From assembly GCA_023135215.1 (NCBI GenBank), contig JAGLTP010000050.1:1-8311 (forward strand): a stretch of DNA of 8,311 nt, given 5' to 3'. Below, piece after piece: positions 1 to 5,095 of this stretch. How positions within the stretch are numbered: position 1 is the stretch's first letter; every line of letters begins with the position of its first letter. Under the pieces are notes generated by a model, which did not search any database, was not told where the DNA came from, and saw only the letters and a list, made by a program, of their open reading frames with translations. The position numbers and the translations under genes are program-made. The DNA comes from Candidatus Heimdallarchaeota archaeon (GTDB lineage: Archaea; Asgardarchaeota; Heimdallarchaeia; Heimdallarchaeales; Heimdallarchaeaceae).

Positions 1-135
1 ACGATTGAAACCCAGAAACTTCTTGATGAAGCTGTGAAAATCAAAGAACAATTGTCGATGATAGCTGAAAAACAGCAATCTCTTCAGCAACCAGTTCAGC
101 CACCACCTAGAAGATTTAGAGAAGGTTTTACTTAA
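1..135 (+). CDS. C-terminal fragment of an unidentified protein (5' end outside window)
   Basis: An open frame runs from the first base of the window to TAA at 133-135, giving the last 44 residues of a protein whose start lies upstream. The first 30 or so residues are charged and heptad-like (LLDEAVKIKEQLSMIAEKQQ), consistent with the end of a coiled coil. A short Gln/Pro stretch (QQPVQPPPRRF) and a basic/aromatic tail follow. A T-run directly after the stop supports this as a real gene end. I do not recognise the family and assign no function. The reading frame is uninterrupted and its composition is protein-like, but with only 44 residues visible it could also be a short protein of less than 100 residues. 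Confidence 0.6.
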   Translation, partial: TIETQKLLDEAVKIKEQLSMIAEKQQSLQQPVQPPPRRFREGFT

Positions 136-136
136 C

Positions 137-150
137 TTCTTTTTTTTTCT
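137..150 (+). terminator. T-rich archaeal-type terminator
   Basis: Immediately after the stop codon at 133-135 lies a pyrimidine tract with nine consecutive T at 140-148 and no hairpin before it. Archaeal RNA polymerase terminates at such T-runs on the coding strand. It separates the upstream gene from the promoter of the methyltransferase operon some 20 bases further on. Confidence 0.55.
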
Positions 151-161
151 ACAAATCTTTT

Positions 162-170
162 TTATATATA
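162..170 (+). promoter_or_regulatory. TATA box of the methyltransferase / radical SAM operon
   Basis: TTATATATA is a strong archaeal TATA box between the upstream T-run and the first operon gene. Archaeal transcription normally starts about 25 bases after the box centre, which puts the start near 190-195. That leaves a leader of roughly 32 bases before the GTG at 226, or a nearly leaderless GTG at 194 (see the small ORF entry). No separate upstream operator was recognised. Confidence 0.6.
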
Positions 171-193
171 CTATACTTAATTTCTTTTGTACA

Positions 194-229
194 GTGATTG
201 CTTTAGAAGGAAATTGTGAAAGCAGGTGA
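194..229 (+). CDS. possible 11-codon leader ORF coupled to the methyltransferase start
   Basis: A GTG at 194 opens an 11-residue frame (VIALEGNCESR, first residue read as Met) that ends in TGA at 227-229. The predicted transcription start from the TATA box at 162-170 falls within a few bases of this GTG, so it could be translated from a leaderless mRNA. Its stop overlaps the GTG start of the next gene (226-228) in a GTGA arrangement typical of translational coupling. The methyltransferase GTG has no well-spaced Shine-Dalgarno site of its own, and coupling would explain how it is initiated. Short frames arise easily by chance, so this is a hypothesis. Confidence 0.3.
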   Translation: MIALEGNCESR

Positions 230-1116
230 AGGTTCTAAAATCAATACGTCTCTATATCAAGTTCATTTATCTTTTCTTATTAGGGAAGGTTATCAGAAAA
301 GATGAGTATAAAGAAGAATACAACGATGTTTCCAAAACTTATTCAAGATGGATAAATAGAATGAAGAAATACACAGATGAGATATTGAGATTAGATCTTC
401 TGGAAAAAGAGACGAACACTACTGTTTTGGATTTTGCTTGTGGAACTGGCTATATCGCAAATAATTTGTTAAGTAGTTTTGAGAATCCTAATCTTAGCTT
501 AACAGCAGTTGATATTTCTGAGAGAATGCTTGAAATTGCACAATTGGATAGAGATGATTCACGATGCACTTTTGTTCTTCAAGATGGCATGAATTTTCTA
601 AAAATGGAAGAACCTGAAAAATATGATTCTATTTACTGTGGTTTTGCTCTTCCATATTTTAATCGAAGAAGAGTTGTTAAACAGTTTAACCGTATATTAA
701 AGAGAAATGGTACAGTTCACATAATTTTAAATTGCAGAGGAACTTTAGAAGGCATATATGAGATATATTTTGATTTAATGAAAAGCGACCCTTCTATAAT
801 AAACAAAATTATGGAAATTAGATTTAACCTTCCTAAGAGTGAGAAGAGTTTAAATGCTTGGTTTGCTAAACATAAATTTGAAACAGTCAGTCTAAAAACA
901 GTGAATGAATGGGTGATGTTTGAAACTCCAAACGAACTTTATAAGTGGTTAAAAGAAACAGGAGCAATAGCAGGAACAGGTAAAATATTCACAGAAAGCA
1001 AAGCAATTGAGAAAAAAATCATTGATAAAATAAAAGAAACTCTTGCTCATGATAATCAATACAGAATCAATCATAAGTTTATACTAGCCGTGTTTCGAAA
1101 ATCATCTCAAAGGTGA
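226..1116 (+). CDS. class I SAM-dependent methyltransferase with hydrophobic N-terminus
   Basis: This 296-residue protein has a Rossmann-type SAM-binding fold. Motif I is VLDFACGTG at residues 67-75, and an acidic residue D96 in AVDIS at the end of strand 2 should bind the SAM ribose. A motif II/post-II region (KYDSIYCGFALPYF) lies near residues 132-145. The segment before the fold (EYNDVSKTYSRW, about 31-42) resembles the lead-in of UbiE/MenG-like small-molecule methyltransferases. Residues 1-25 are basic and hydrophobic (SIRLYIKFIYLFLLGKVIRK), suggesting membrane contact and perhaps a lipid-like substrate; this is inference. The C-terminal 120 residues show no motif I know. The start is GTG 226, because an in-frame TGA lies just upstream and no better start is seen. 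It is first in an operon: the next gene starts 4 bases after its stop, and that stop lies inside the next gene's ribosome binding site. The methylated substrate is unknown. Confidence 0.85.
   Translation: MKVLKSIRLYIKFIYLFLLGKVIRKDEYKEEYNDVSKTYSRWINRMKKYTDEILRLDLLEKETNTTVLDFACGTGYIANNLLSSFENPNLSLTAVDISERMLEIAQLDRDDSRCTFVLQDGMNFLKMEEPEKYDSIYCGFALPYFNRRRVVKQFNRILKRNGTVHIILNCRGTLEGIYEIYFDLMKSDPSIINKIMEIRFNLPKSEKSLNAWFAKHKFETVSLKTVNEWVMFETPNELYKWLKETGAIAGTGKIFTESKAIEKKIIDKIKETLAHDNQYRINHKFILAVFRKSSQR
1111..1116 (+). promoter_or_regulatory. Shine-Dalgarno site overlapping the preceding stop codon
   Basis: AGGTGA matches the archaeal anti-SD complement (GGAGGTGAT) and precedes ATG 1121 at normal distance. 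Its last three bases are the TGA stop of the methyltransferase, so termination on the first gene occurs on the ribosome binding site of the second. This implies tight translational coupling. Confidence 0.7.
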
Positions 1117-1120
1117 CAAA

Positions 1121-2401
1121 ATGGTTTCGGGAAATTTCTTTAAAATCCTTGGAATGTTCTTAAACAAAGGAGTTAGAAAGAACTTTCGGGAAGGGTACAA
1201 ATTAGTTAAAGACGATCCTAACTTCTCCATAAAAAACTCCTTAAAATCTAGAGTTGTTATGCTAAGCGGAGAAAAAATCATTAAACACGAAGGACAGTAT
1301 ATTATATCCTCCTTTTCCCCTCCATTGCCTTCTGTTGCTTTCTCCCAGCAAGCAAAAGCAACACCTAATACAAAAAATATCTTTACGCAACAAATGAATG
1401 CTGAACGTACTGCTCCAATATCATTTTTTTTGGCATTAACTTATACCTGCAATTACAACTGTGATCACTGCTGTGCAAAGGGAAGAACTAGTGACAAGGA
1501 ACTCACAACAAAACAATGGAAATCTGTTATAACGGATCTTCAAGAAATGGGAACTTCTGTAATTGGTTTCACTGGTGGAGAACCATTACTAAGAAAAGAT
1601 CTTGAAGAAATTATTTCGTCTGTTGATGAAAGAAGCGTGACTATACTTTATACTAATGGGAAGGGGTTGACTTACGAAAAAGCTAAATCTTTCAAAGAAA
1701 ATGGATTATTTGCTGTTGGAGTGAGTCTTGATTCAACTGATGAAGAATATTTTAATGAATTTCGTAAAAACAAAAATGCTTTCAAAAATTCCATAGATGC
1801 TCTCAAGAATTGTCGAAAAGCTGGTCTTTATACAATGATGCAAGCGGTACTCCGAAAAGAAGATATAACAAAGGATTTTCTATTCGAGATGTTCAGGTTT
1901 GGAAAAGAACTTAATGTTCATGAAATAAGAATTCTCGAACCAATAAGAAGCGGGAAGTTATTTTACACCGATGGTAGAGAGGGAATTTTCTTCGATAAAG
2001 AAACCAGACAGAAGCTTATCCAATTGCAATTCAAAATTAACAGGAAACTAAGATTTCCCAAAATGACTACATTTGCACATACAGAAAGCGATTCAAAATA
2101 TGGATGTGGTGCAGGGACTCAGCACTCATATATCACTCCAAATGGAGAGATGCTCCCTTGTGATTTTGTCCCACTTTCTTTTGGTAATGTGTTGGATAAG
2201 GATGTCAAAGAGTTATGGAAAGAGATGAATAAAATAATCGGCTTACCAAAAAGTGTGTGTTTTGCAAATAAGATTAACAAAGAGCTGCAAACTTACAAAG
2301 GACAGGTATTCCCCTTAGAAAGAAGCATATCTGAAGAAATATGTCTCAAACATCAGTCGAAAACCTATCCAAAATACTATAGAGTTATGCAAGGAAAATA
2401 G
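1121..2401 (+). CDS. radical SAM protein with SPASM/twitch-like C-terminal domain
   Basis: This 426-residue Fe-S enzyme carries the radical SAM signature C110-x3-C114-x2-C117, followed by an adjacent C118. The SAM-binding motif GGEP is at 152-155, and further barrel strands such as VSLDS lie at 201-205. The C-terminal part has C329 in GCGAG, then ITPNGEMLPCDF with C347, then FGNV and ELW, followed by C380 and C408. That is the usual layout of a SPASM/twitch auxiliary Fe-S domain in PqqE/NirJ/MoaA-like proteins. An N-terminal extension of about 100 residues precedes the barrel. It contains a Pro-rich PPLPSVAF motif (67-74) and a Gln/Thr-rich linker (75-95). The reaction is expected to begin with reductive SAM cleavage to a 5'-deoxyadenosyl radical. 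No RiPP precursor peptide was found nearby, and the substrate is unknown. The neighbouring methyltransferase and Cys-rich membrane proteins suggest a membrane-linked modification pathway. It could instead be a peptide maturase or a cofactor or lipid enzyme. Confidence 0.9.
   Translation: MVSGNFFKILGMFLNKGVRKNFREGYKLVKDDPNFSIKNSLKSRVVMLSGEKIIKHEGQYIISSFSPPLPSVAFSQQAKATPNTKNIFTQQMNAERTAPISFFLALTYTCNYNCDHCCAKGRTSDKELTTKQWKSVITDLQEMGTSVIGFTGGEPLLRKDLEEIISSVDERSVTILYTNGKGLTYEKAKSFKENGLFAVGVSLDSTDEEYFNEFRKNKNAFKNSIDALKNCRKAGLYTMMQAVLRKEDITKDFLFEMFRFGKELNVHEIRILEPIRSGKLFYTDGREGIFFDKETRQKLIQLQFKINRKLRFPKMTTFAHTESDSKYGCGAGTQHSYITPNGEMLPCDFVPLSFGNVLDKDVKELWKEMNKIIGLPKSVCFANKINKELQTYKGQVFPLERSISEEICLKHQSKTYPKYYRVMQGK
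1333..1363 (+). repeat. 9-bp inverted repeat inside the radical SAM gene
   Basis: TGTTGCTTT (1333-1341) and AAAGCAACA (1355-1363) are perfect inverted repeats around a 13-base loop. A competing smaller stem, TTGCTT (1335-1340) with AAGCAA (1350-1355), uses the same 5' arm, so the two hairpins exclude each other. The site lies in the part encoding the low-complexity linker between the N-terminal extension and the radical SAM barrel. A chance origin is possible. Confidence 0.3.
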
Positions 2402-2402
2402 T

Positions 2403-2406
2403 GAGG
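2403..2406 (+). promoter_or_regulatory. Shine-Dalgarno site deciding the start of the 203-residue membrane protein
   Basis: GAGG lies just after the radical SAM stop codon. Three possible in-frame starts follow: TTG 2408, ATG 2411 and ATG 2414. In the other operon-internal genes here (starts 1121, 3685 and 4331) the equivalent SD position ends 7 bases before the start. The same spacing here selects ATG 2414. Confidence 0.55.
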
Positions 2407-2413
2407 ATTGATG

Positions 2414-3025
2414 ATGCTTCAAAAGGATGAAATAATCAATCAAAGTTTTTCTGAAAAACTCAATTGTAATTGGAACAGAAAATTGTTGCTTAGCTACTTA
2501 TCTTTCCTTTCCCCCTACATGTTCATTTCGACTGTAAGTTTGGTTTTGTTAAGAATTTGGACTGGGAAAAGCTCATTTATTATTACTTATAGTATTTTTC
2601 TTCCTATTTTCTTCGTCCTCTTCAGACCTTTGGTACAATGTTCTCATTGTCCTTATTACAAAGAGAAAAAATTTCTAGAACCTCTACCAAAAATATGGAA
2701 GTTTAATTTACGACCAATGAATAAATACGAAAGTATCAGTTATTTAGTAGGCCTTGGATTCTTTCTTATATTTCCTTTGACAGCTCAATTCATAGGATTA
2801 AGCTTCATGATTAGTAGTGTGAATATAACCTCTAACTGGAAAATTATACTATTTTCAATCATTATCTTTTGTACATTTGTTTTAGATCTCTTTTTCATAA
2901 TTAATCTCTATACCAAATTATGCACACATTGCATCCATTTTTCATGCCCTATGAACAGAGTTTCAGAAGAGATAGTTAGGGAATTTTTAGAAATTCATCC
3001 AGAATATCAAATTATTAAATCTTAA
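2414..3025 (+). CDS. four-helix membrane protein with CSHCPYY motif (short paralogue)
   Basis: From ATG 2414 this is a 203-residue integral membrane protein with hydrophobic segments at about 23-48, 53-74, 107-133 and 142-166. Between helices 2 and 3 sits CSHCPYY (C76, C79) followed by LPKIWKF (91-97). After helix 4 come C170-x2-C173-x4-C178 (CTHCIHFSCPMNRV) and a short acidic tail. These are the same motifs in the same order as in the protein at 4331-5035, so the two are paralogues. This copy lacks most of the N-terminal cysteines (only C18 remains) and the extra cysteine in the middle loop. With four helices, both Cys motifs lie on the same face, probably cytoplasmic given the flanking Lys/Arg, and could bind a metal or Fe-S cluster; this is inference. 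I know of no assigned function for such proteins. It follows the radical SAM gene by 12 bases and is presumably cotranscribed and coupled with it. Confidence 0.8.
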   Translation: MLQKDEIINQSFSEKLNCNWNRKLLLSYLSFLSPYMFISTVSLVLLRIWTGKSSFIITYSIFLPIFFVLFRPLVQCSHCPYYKEKKFLEPLPKIWKFNLRPMNKYESISYLVGLGFFLIFPLTAQFIGLSFMISSVNITSNWKIILFSIIIFCTFVLDLFFIINLYTKLCTHCIHFSCPMNRVSEEIVREFLEIHPEYQIIKS

Positions 3026-3051
3026 ATTTTTCATACTTAGATTGCGGAAGA

Positions 3052-3065
3052 TTTATTTTATTTAT
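3052..3065 (+). promoter_or_regulatory. TATA-type promoter for a leaderless transcript
   Basis: TTTATTTTATTTAT, preceded by a purine-rich GGAAGA (3046-3051) that fits a TFB recognition element, lies in the 56-base gap after the preceding gene. Counting about 26 bases from the centre of its first half puts transcription start at or next to TTG 3082. No Shine-Dalgarno site is present there, so the mRNA would be leaderless. A short T5 run (3027-3031) just after the previous stop could end some upstream transcripts. Confidence 0.5.
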
Positions 3066-3081
3066 CCTTTAATTCTATCTG

Positions 3082-3663
3082 TTGCAACAGGAAGTTTACT
3101 TTATAATATCTAATCTCATTGGAGCAGTTGGTATAATAGGGGCAATTGTAGCTTACCTAATTGCAAAGAGAAAAATCGATAGTGGGAGACTAACAGAAGA
3201 ACAAGAAGAAACTGGTTTGTTAGCTCTTTTGAAAATAAAAATGAAAAGCAAATTGAATCTGAGCTTGATTATAGCCTATATTGTAATAATGCTCTTTACA
3301 ATCATTGCTTTACCTTTTATAGTTAATCCAACTGATTTACAAAAAGCATGGATTTTGGTCGGATTAGTTGGTATCTTAGGTCTCGGAACCCCATATACTT
3401 TTATCACTCTCATAGTCATCTTTCGTTCTGAAATAGTAGGGATGAAAACAATTTATCCTGAAGGAGAACCTCTTCTTGGGTGGTTCAATTTCAGTTTGTT
3501 ATTACTTGCTCTCTCTCTTCCATTAGTTTGTATGGCATTGATGTTAGTGTTGAGGAATGAGATAGCGGATATGAAATTATGGAAGAAGATTTTCTTGAGT
3601 TTGTTTCTAGTAAGTATTTTAAGCATGTGGATTTTCTTATCTATATGGTCATACCAAGTGTGA
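3082..3663 (+). CDS. unidentified five-helix membrane protein with internal motif repeat
   Basis: This is a 193-residue, very hydrophobic protein with likely transmembrane segments at about 5-28, 58-81, 88-115, 133-157 and 168-190. A charged loop (KRKIDSGRLTEEQEE, 29-43) lies between the first two. An eight-residue motif R-(S/N)-E-I-x-x-M-K occurs twice, at 115-122 and 158-165, each time right after a hydrophobic helix. I do not recognise the family, and it has no sequence resemblance to the CSHCPYY proteins on either side. It has one cysteine and no catalytic motif that I can see. The start is TTG 3082: the first helix begins within six residues of it, there is no earlier start, and a TATA box is correctly placed for leaderless initiation. 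A methyltransferase gene follows after 21 bases, so the two are probably one operon. It could be a membrane partner or transporter-like component for the same pathway. Confidence 0.7.
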   Translation: MQQEVYFIISNLIGAVGIIGAIVAYLIAKRKIDSGRLTEEQEETGLLALLKIKMKSKLNLSLIIAYIVIMLFTIIALPFIVNPTDLQKAWILVGLVGILGLGTPYTFITLIVIFRSEIVGMKTIYPEGEPLLGWFNFSLLLLALSLPLVCMALMLVLRNEIADMKLWKKIFLSLFLVSILSMWIFLSIWSYQV

Positions 3664-3672
3664 TATATTATT

Positions 3673-3680
3673 GGAGATGA
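3673..3680 (+). promoter_or_regulatory. Shine-Dalgarno site of the UbiE-like methyltransferase
   Basis: GGAGATGA differs from the archaeal consensus GGAGGTGA at one position and ends 4 bases before ATG 3685. It lies in the 21-base gap after the membrane protein stop and supports translation of the methyltransferase as the second gene of the same mRNA. Confidence 0.65.
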
Positions 3681-3684
3681 ACTG

Positions 3685-4257
3685 ATGAGCGAAGATACTT
3701 TTTCAAAAATAGCACATAGATATGATGATTTCGTCGGCTCATTCAATTATGAGAAACTAAGAAAATATCTTCCTATTGTTCCTGAAGAACCAATTCTAGA
3801 TTTAGGTGGAGGAACCGGTAGAGTTGGGGTATACTTTGTAGAGGAAGCAAATGGTTGTATAATTTTAGATCTATCTTTTAAGATGCTAAACGAAGCAAAA
3901 AAAAGAACTAAAAAATTCATGTTAGTTCAAGGTTTTAGCCAACATCTGCCTTTTCGAGAACAATCTCTAAAGCAGATTTTTGTAAACGATACACTTCATC
4001 ATATCAGAGACCAAATGGGAACAATAAGGGAGTGCTACACAACTCTTGCACCTGAAGGAAAAGTAATAATTCGGGAATTTGATCGTAAATATTTCTGGAA
4101 CTGGCTTCTTATTTTGTTTGAAAAGATTGTTCGTTTCAGAAGCAAGTTTCTCTCACCTGAAGAATTAACAGAGATGTGTGAGGAACAAAATCTGACAGTG
4201 TCGATTCAAAAACCATCCAAAGGAACTTTCATAGCAATTGGTAAAAGAAAGAATTAG
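3685..4257 (+). CDS. UbiE/MenG-like class I SAM-dependent methyltransferase
   Basis: This 190-residue protein opens with the F-x-x-I-A-x-x-Y-D pattern typical of UbiE/MenG-like methyltransferases (residues 6-14). SAM motif I is ILDLGGGTG (37-45), with an acidic D62 in ILDLS at the end of strand 2. A motif IV-like NDTLHH (101-106) and the LAPEGKVIIREFD strand/turn (121-133) complete the core fold. The protein is shorter than ubiquinone/menaquinone methyltransferases (about 230-260 residues). A hydrophobic stretch YFWNWLLILFEKIVRF (136-151) replaces part of the usual cap and may contact a lipid or quinone-like substrate; this is inference. The substrate cannot be named. It shares only the fold, not close similarity, with the methyltransferase at 226-1116. 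It lies between a membrane protein gene and the larger CSHCPYY protein, in line with a role in membrane-associated modification. Start ATG 3685 is well supported by its Shine-Dalgarno site. Confidence 0.87.
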   Translation: MSEDTFSKIAHRYDDFVGSFNYEKLRKYLPIVPEEPILDLGGGTGRVGVYFVEEANGCIILDLSFKMLNEAKKRTKKFMLVQGFSQHLPFREQSLKQIFVNDTLHHIRDQMGTIRECYTTLAPEGKVIIREFDRKYFWNWLLILFEKIVRFRSKFLSPEELTEMCEEQNLTVSIQKPSKGTFIAIGKRKN

Positions 4258-4264
4258 ACTGAAA

Positions 4265-4272
4265 TATAAATA
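4265..4272 (+). promoter_or_regulatory. TATA box upstream of the large CSHCPYY protein
   Basis: TATAAATA begins 7 bases after the methyltransferase stop. Transcription would start near 4294, leaving a leader of about 37 bases that contains the ribosome binding site at 4317-4324. A second AT-only stretch (4291-4313) could serve as an alternative box, so the exact promoter is uncertain. Readthrough from the upstream genes is also possible. Confidence 0.5.
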
Positions 4273-4316
4273 GAATTTTCTAGAAATGTTTAATTATTTA
4301 TTATTTATTAATTATT

Positions 4317-4324
4317 GAGAAGGT
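4317..4324 (+). promoter_or_regulatory. Shine-Dalgarno site supporting a TTG start
   Basis: GAGAAGGT ends 6 bases before TTG 4331, in register with the Shine-Dalgarno sites of the other internal genes here. It favours the TTG over the next in-frame start, ATG 4367, which would remove the first 12 residues but leave the N-terminal Cys motif intact. Confidence 0.6.
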
Positions 4325-4330
4325 ATTCAT

Positions 4331-5035
4331 TTGACAATAGAAGAAAATAAAACAAATGAATCTGATATGGAAGTTACATGTACTTGGGATGAGGAATCCA
4401 ATTGTGTAGAATGTGAGGGAGCAGATAAATTACTTTGTAAGTGGGATAGAAAAAGAGTTCTTAGTTTTTATGGGATTTATCTTCTCTTTACACTCCCTTC
4501 TTGGTATGGATTATATCTTCTTCGACGTTGGGCAGGAATAGGTGTTTTTGTTTTAACATATCTAGTTTTTACTATTGCTTACTTTATCTTCATTGAAATG
4601 TATGTGTTGTGTTCTCACTGTCCATATTATAGCAAAAAAGGAAAAATCTTGTACTGTCAATCAAGCAAACATGGAATGCCTAAGATCTGGAAATATAAAC
4701 CAGGTCCATTAAAGAACTGGGAAAAAGCAGTGACACTATTGGGAATGTTAACTTTTCTTCTCTTTCCAGTAATCACAATATCATATGGACTCGGAACTTT
4801 ATGGATTGAAGGTGGTTATGAGCTTTGGAAGTTAATGATTTTACTTAGTTTGGATATCCTTTCTGTTATTTTCGGTTTCATGTTTGTAATTGTCCTAAAA
4901 AGAAGATTCTGTTCTCAATGTATAAATTTCTCCTGCCCTCTGAATACTGTATCTAAGGAAATGGTGGATGTATATCTCAAGAACAATCCAGTAATGAAGA
5001 AAGCTTGGGAAGAAGCTGGGTATAAAATAACTTAA
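4331..5035 (+). CDS. Cys-rich four-helix membrane protein with CSHCPYY motif (long paralogue)
   Basis: This 234-residue protein has ten cysteines arranged around four hydrophobic segments (about 42-64, 68-93, 133-159 and 165-189). The N-terminal soluble part has C17-x7-C25-x2-C28-x7-C36, a symmetrical spacing like a zinc or Fe-S site. The loop between helices 2 and 3 has CSHCPYY (C94, C97), C109 and MPKIWKYKPGP (116-126). After helix 4 comes C194-x2-C197-x4-C202 (CSQCINFSCPLN), then a charged tail. Four helices place all three Cys groups on one face, and adjacent basic residues (KWDRKR, KRR) suggest the cytoplasm. It is the fuller paralogue of the protein at 2414-3025, sharing the middle and C-terminal motifs. 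I recall similar uncharacterised proteins with the CPYY and PKxWKYxPGP motifs, but no function for them. Metal binding, electron delivery to the radical SAM enzyme, or membrane scaffolding are all possible; none is shown. The TTG start is chosen from its ribosome binding site. Confidence 0.82.
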   Translation: MTIEENKTNESDMEVTCTWDEESNCVECEGADKLLCKWDRKRVLSFYGIYLLFTLPSWYGLYLLRRWAGIGVFVLTYLVFTIAYFIFIEMYVLCSHCPYYSKKGKILYCQSSKHGMPKIWKYKPGPLKNWEKAVTLLGMLTFLLFPVITISYGLGTLWIEGGYELWKLMILLSLDILSVIFGFMFVIVLKRRFCSQCINFSCPLNTVSKEMVDVYLKNNPVMKKAWEEAGYKIT

Positions 5036-5061
5036 TCAGTTGGATTCAGTGATTCTATCAC

Positions 5062-5081
5062 AAAACTTTATTTTTATTATA
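5062..5081 (+). promoter_or_regulatory. BRE/TATA promoter for a leaderless dehydrogenase mRNA
   Basis: AAAA (5062-5065), a possible TFB recognition element, is followed by the AT-only stretch CTTTATTTTTATTATA (5066-5081). Measured from its first half, transcription would start at about 5096, exactly the A of the ATG. No Shine-Dalgarno site lies in front of the gene, which fits leaderless translation. It marks the 60-base gap as a boundary between the Cys-rich membrane protein locus and the dehydrogenase. Confidence 0.55.
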
Positions 5082-5095
5082 CAAATCTAATATCA

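Noticed and set aside
216..305. Second short frame from GTG 216 with AGAAGG just upstream
   Set aside because: The Shine-Dalgarno-like match is reasonable, but most of the frame overlaps the N-terminal coding part of the methyltransferase. The product shows no recognisable feature, and the frame at 194-229 fits the TATA position and stop/start overlap better.
2408..2413. TTG 2408 or ATG 2411 as start of the 203-residue membrane protein
   Set aside because: The GAGG at 2403-2406 would be too close to either codon compared with the spacing used by the other internal genes. ATG 2414 fits; the difference is only two residues.
3453..3746. 97-codon minus-strand open frame
   Set aside because: It lies antisense to the end of the five-helix membrane protein and the start of the UbiE-like methyltransferase, both well supported. 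It has no promoter or recognisable domain.
4286..4316. AT-only repetitive stretch before the large CSHCPYY gene as a possible repeat or origin element
   Set aside because: It is a simple run of T, A and short TTAT/TTATTA units in a low-GC intergenic leader. There is no inverted repeat, iteron or replication gene nearby.
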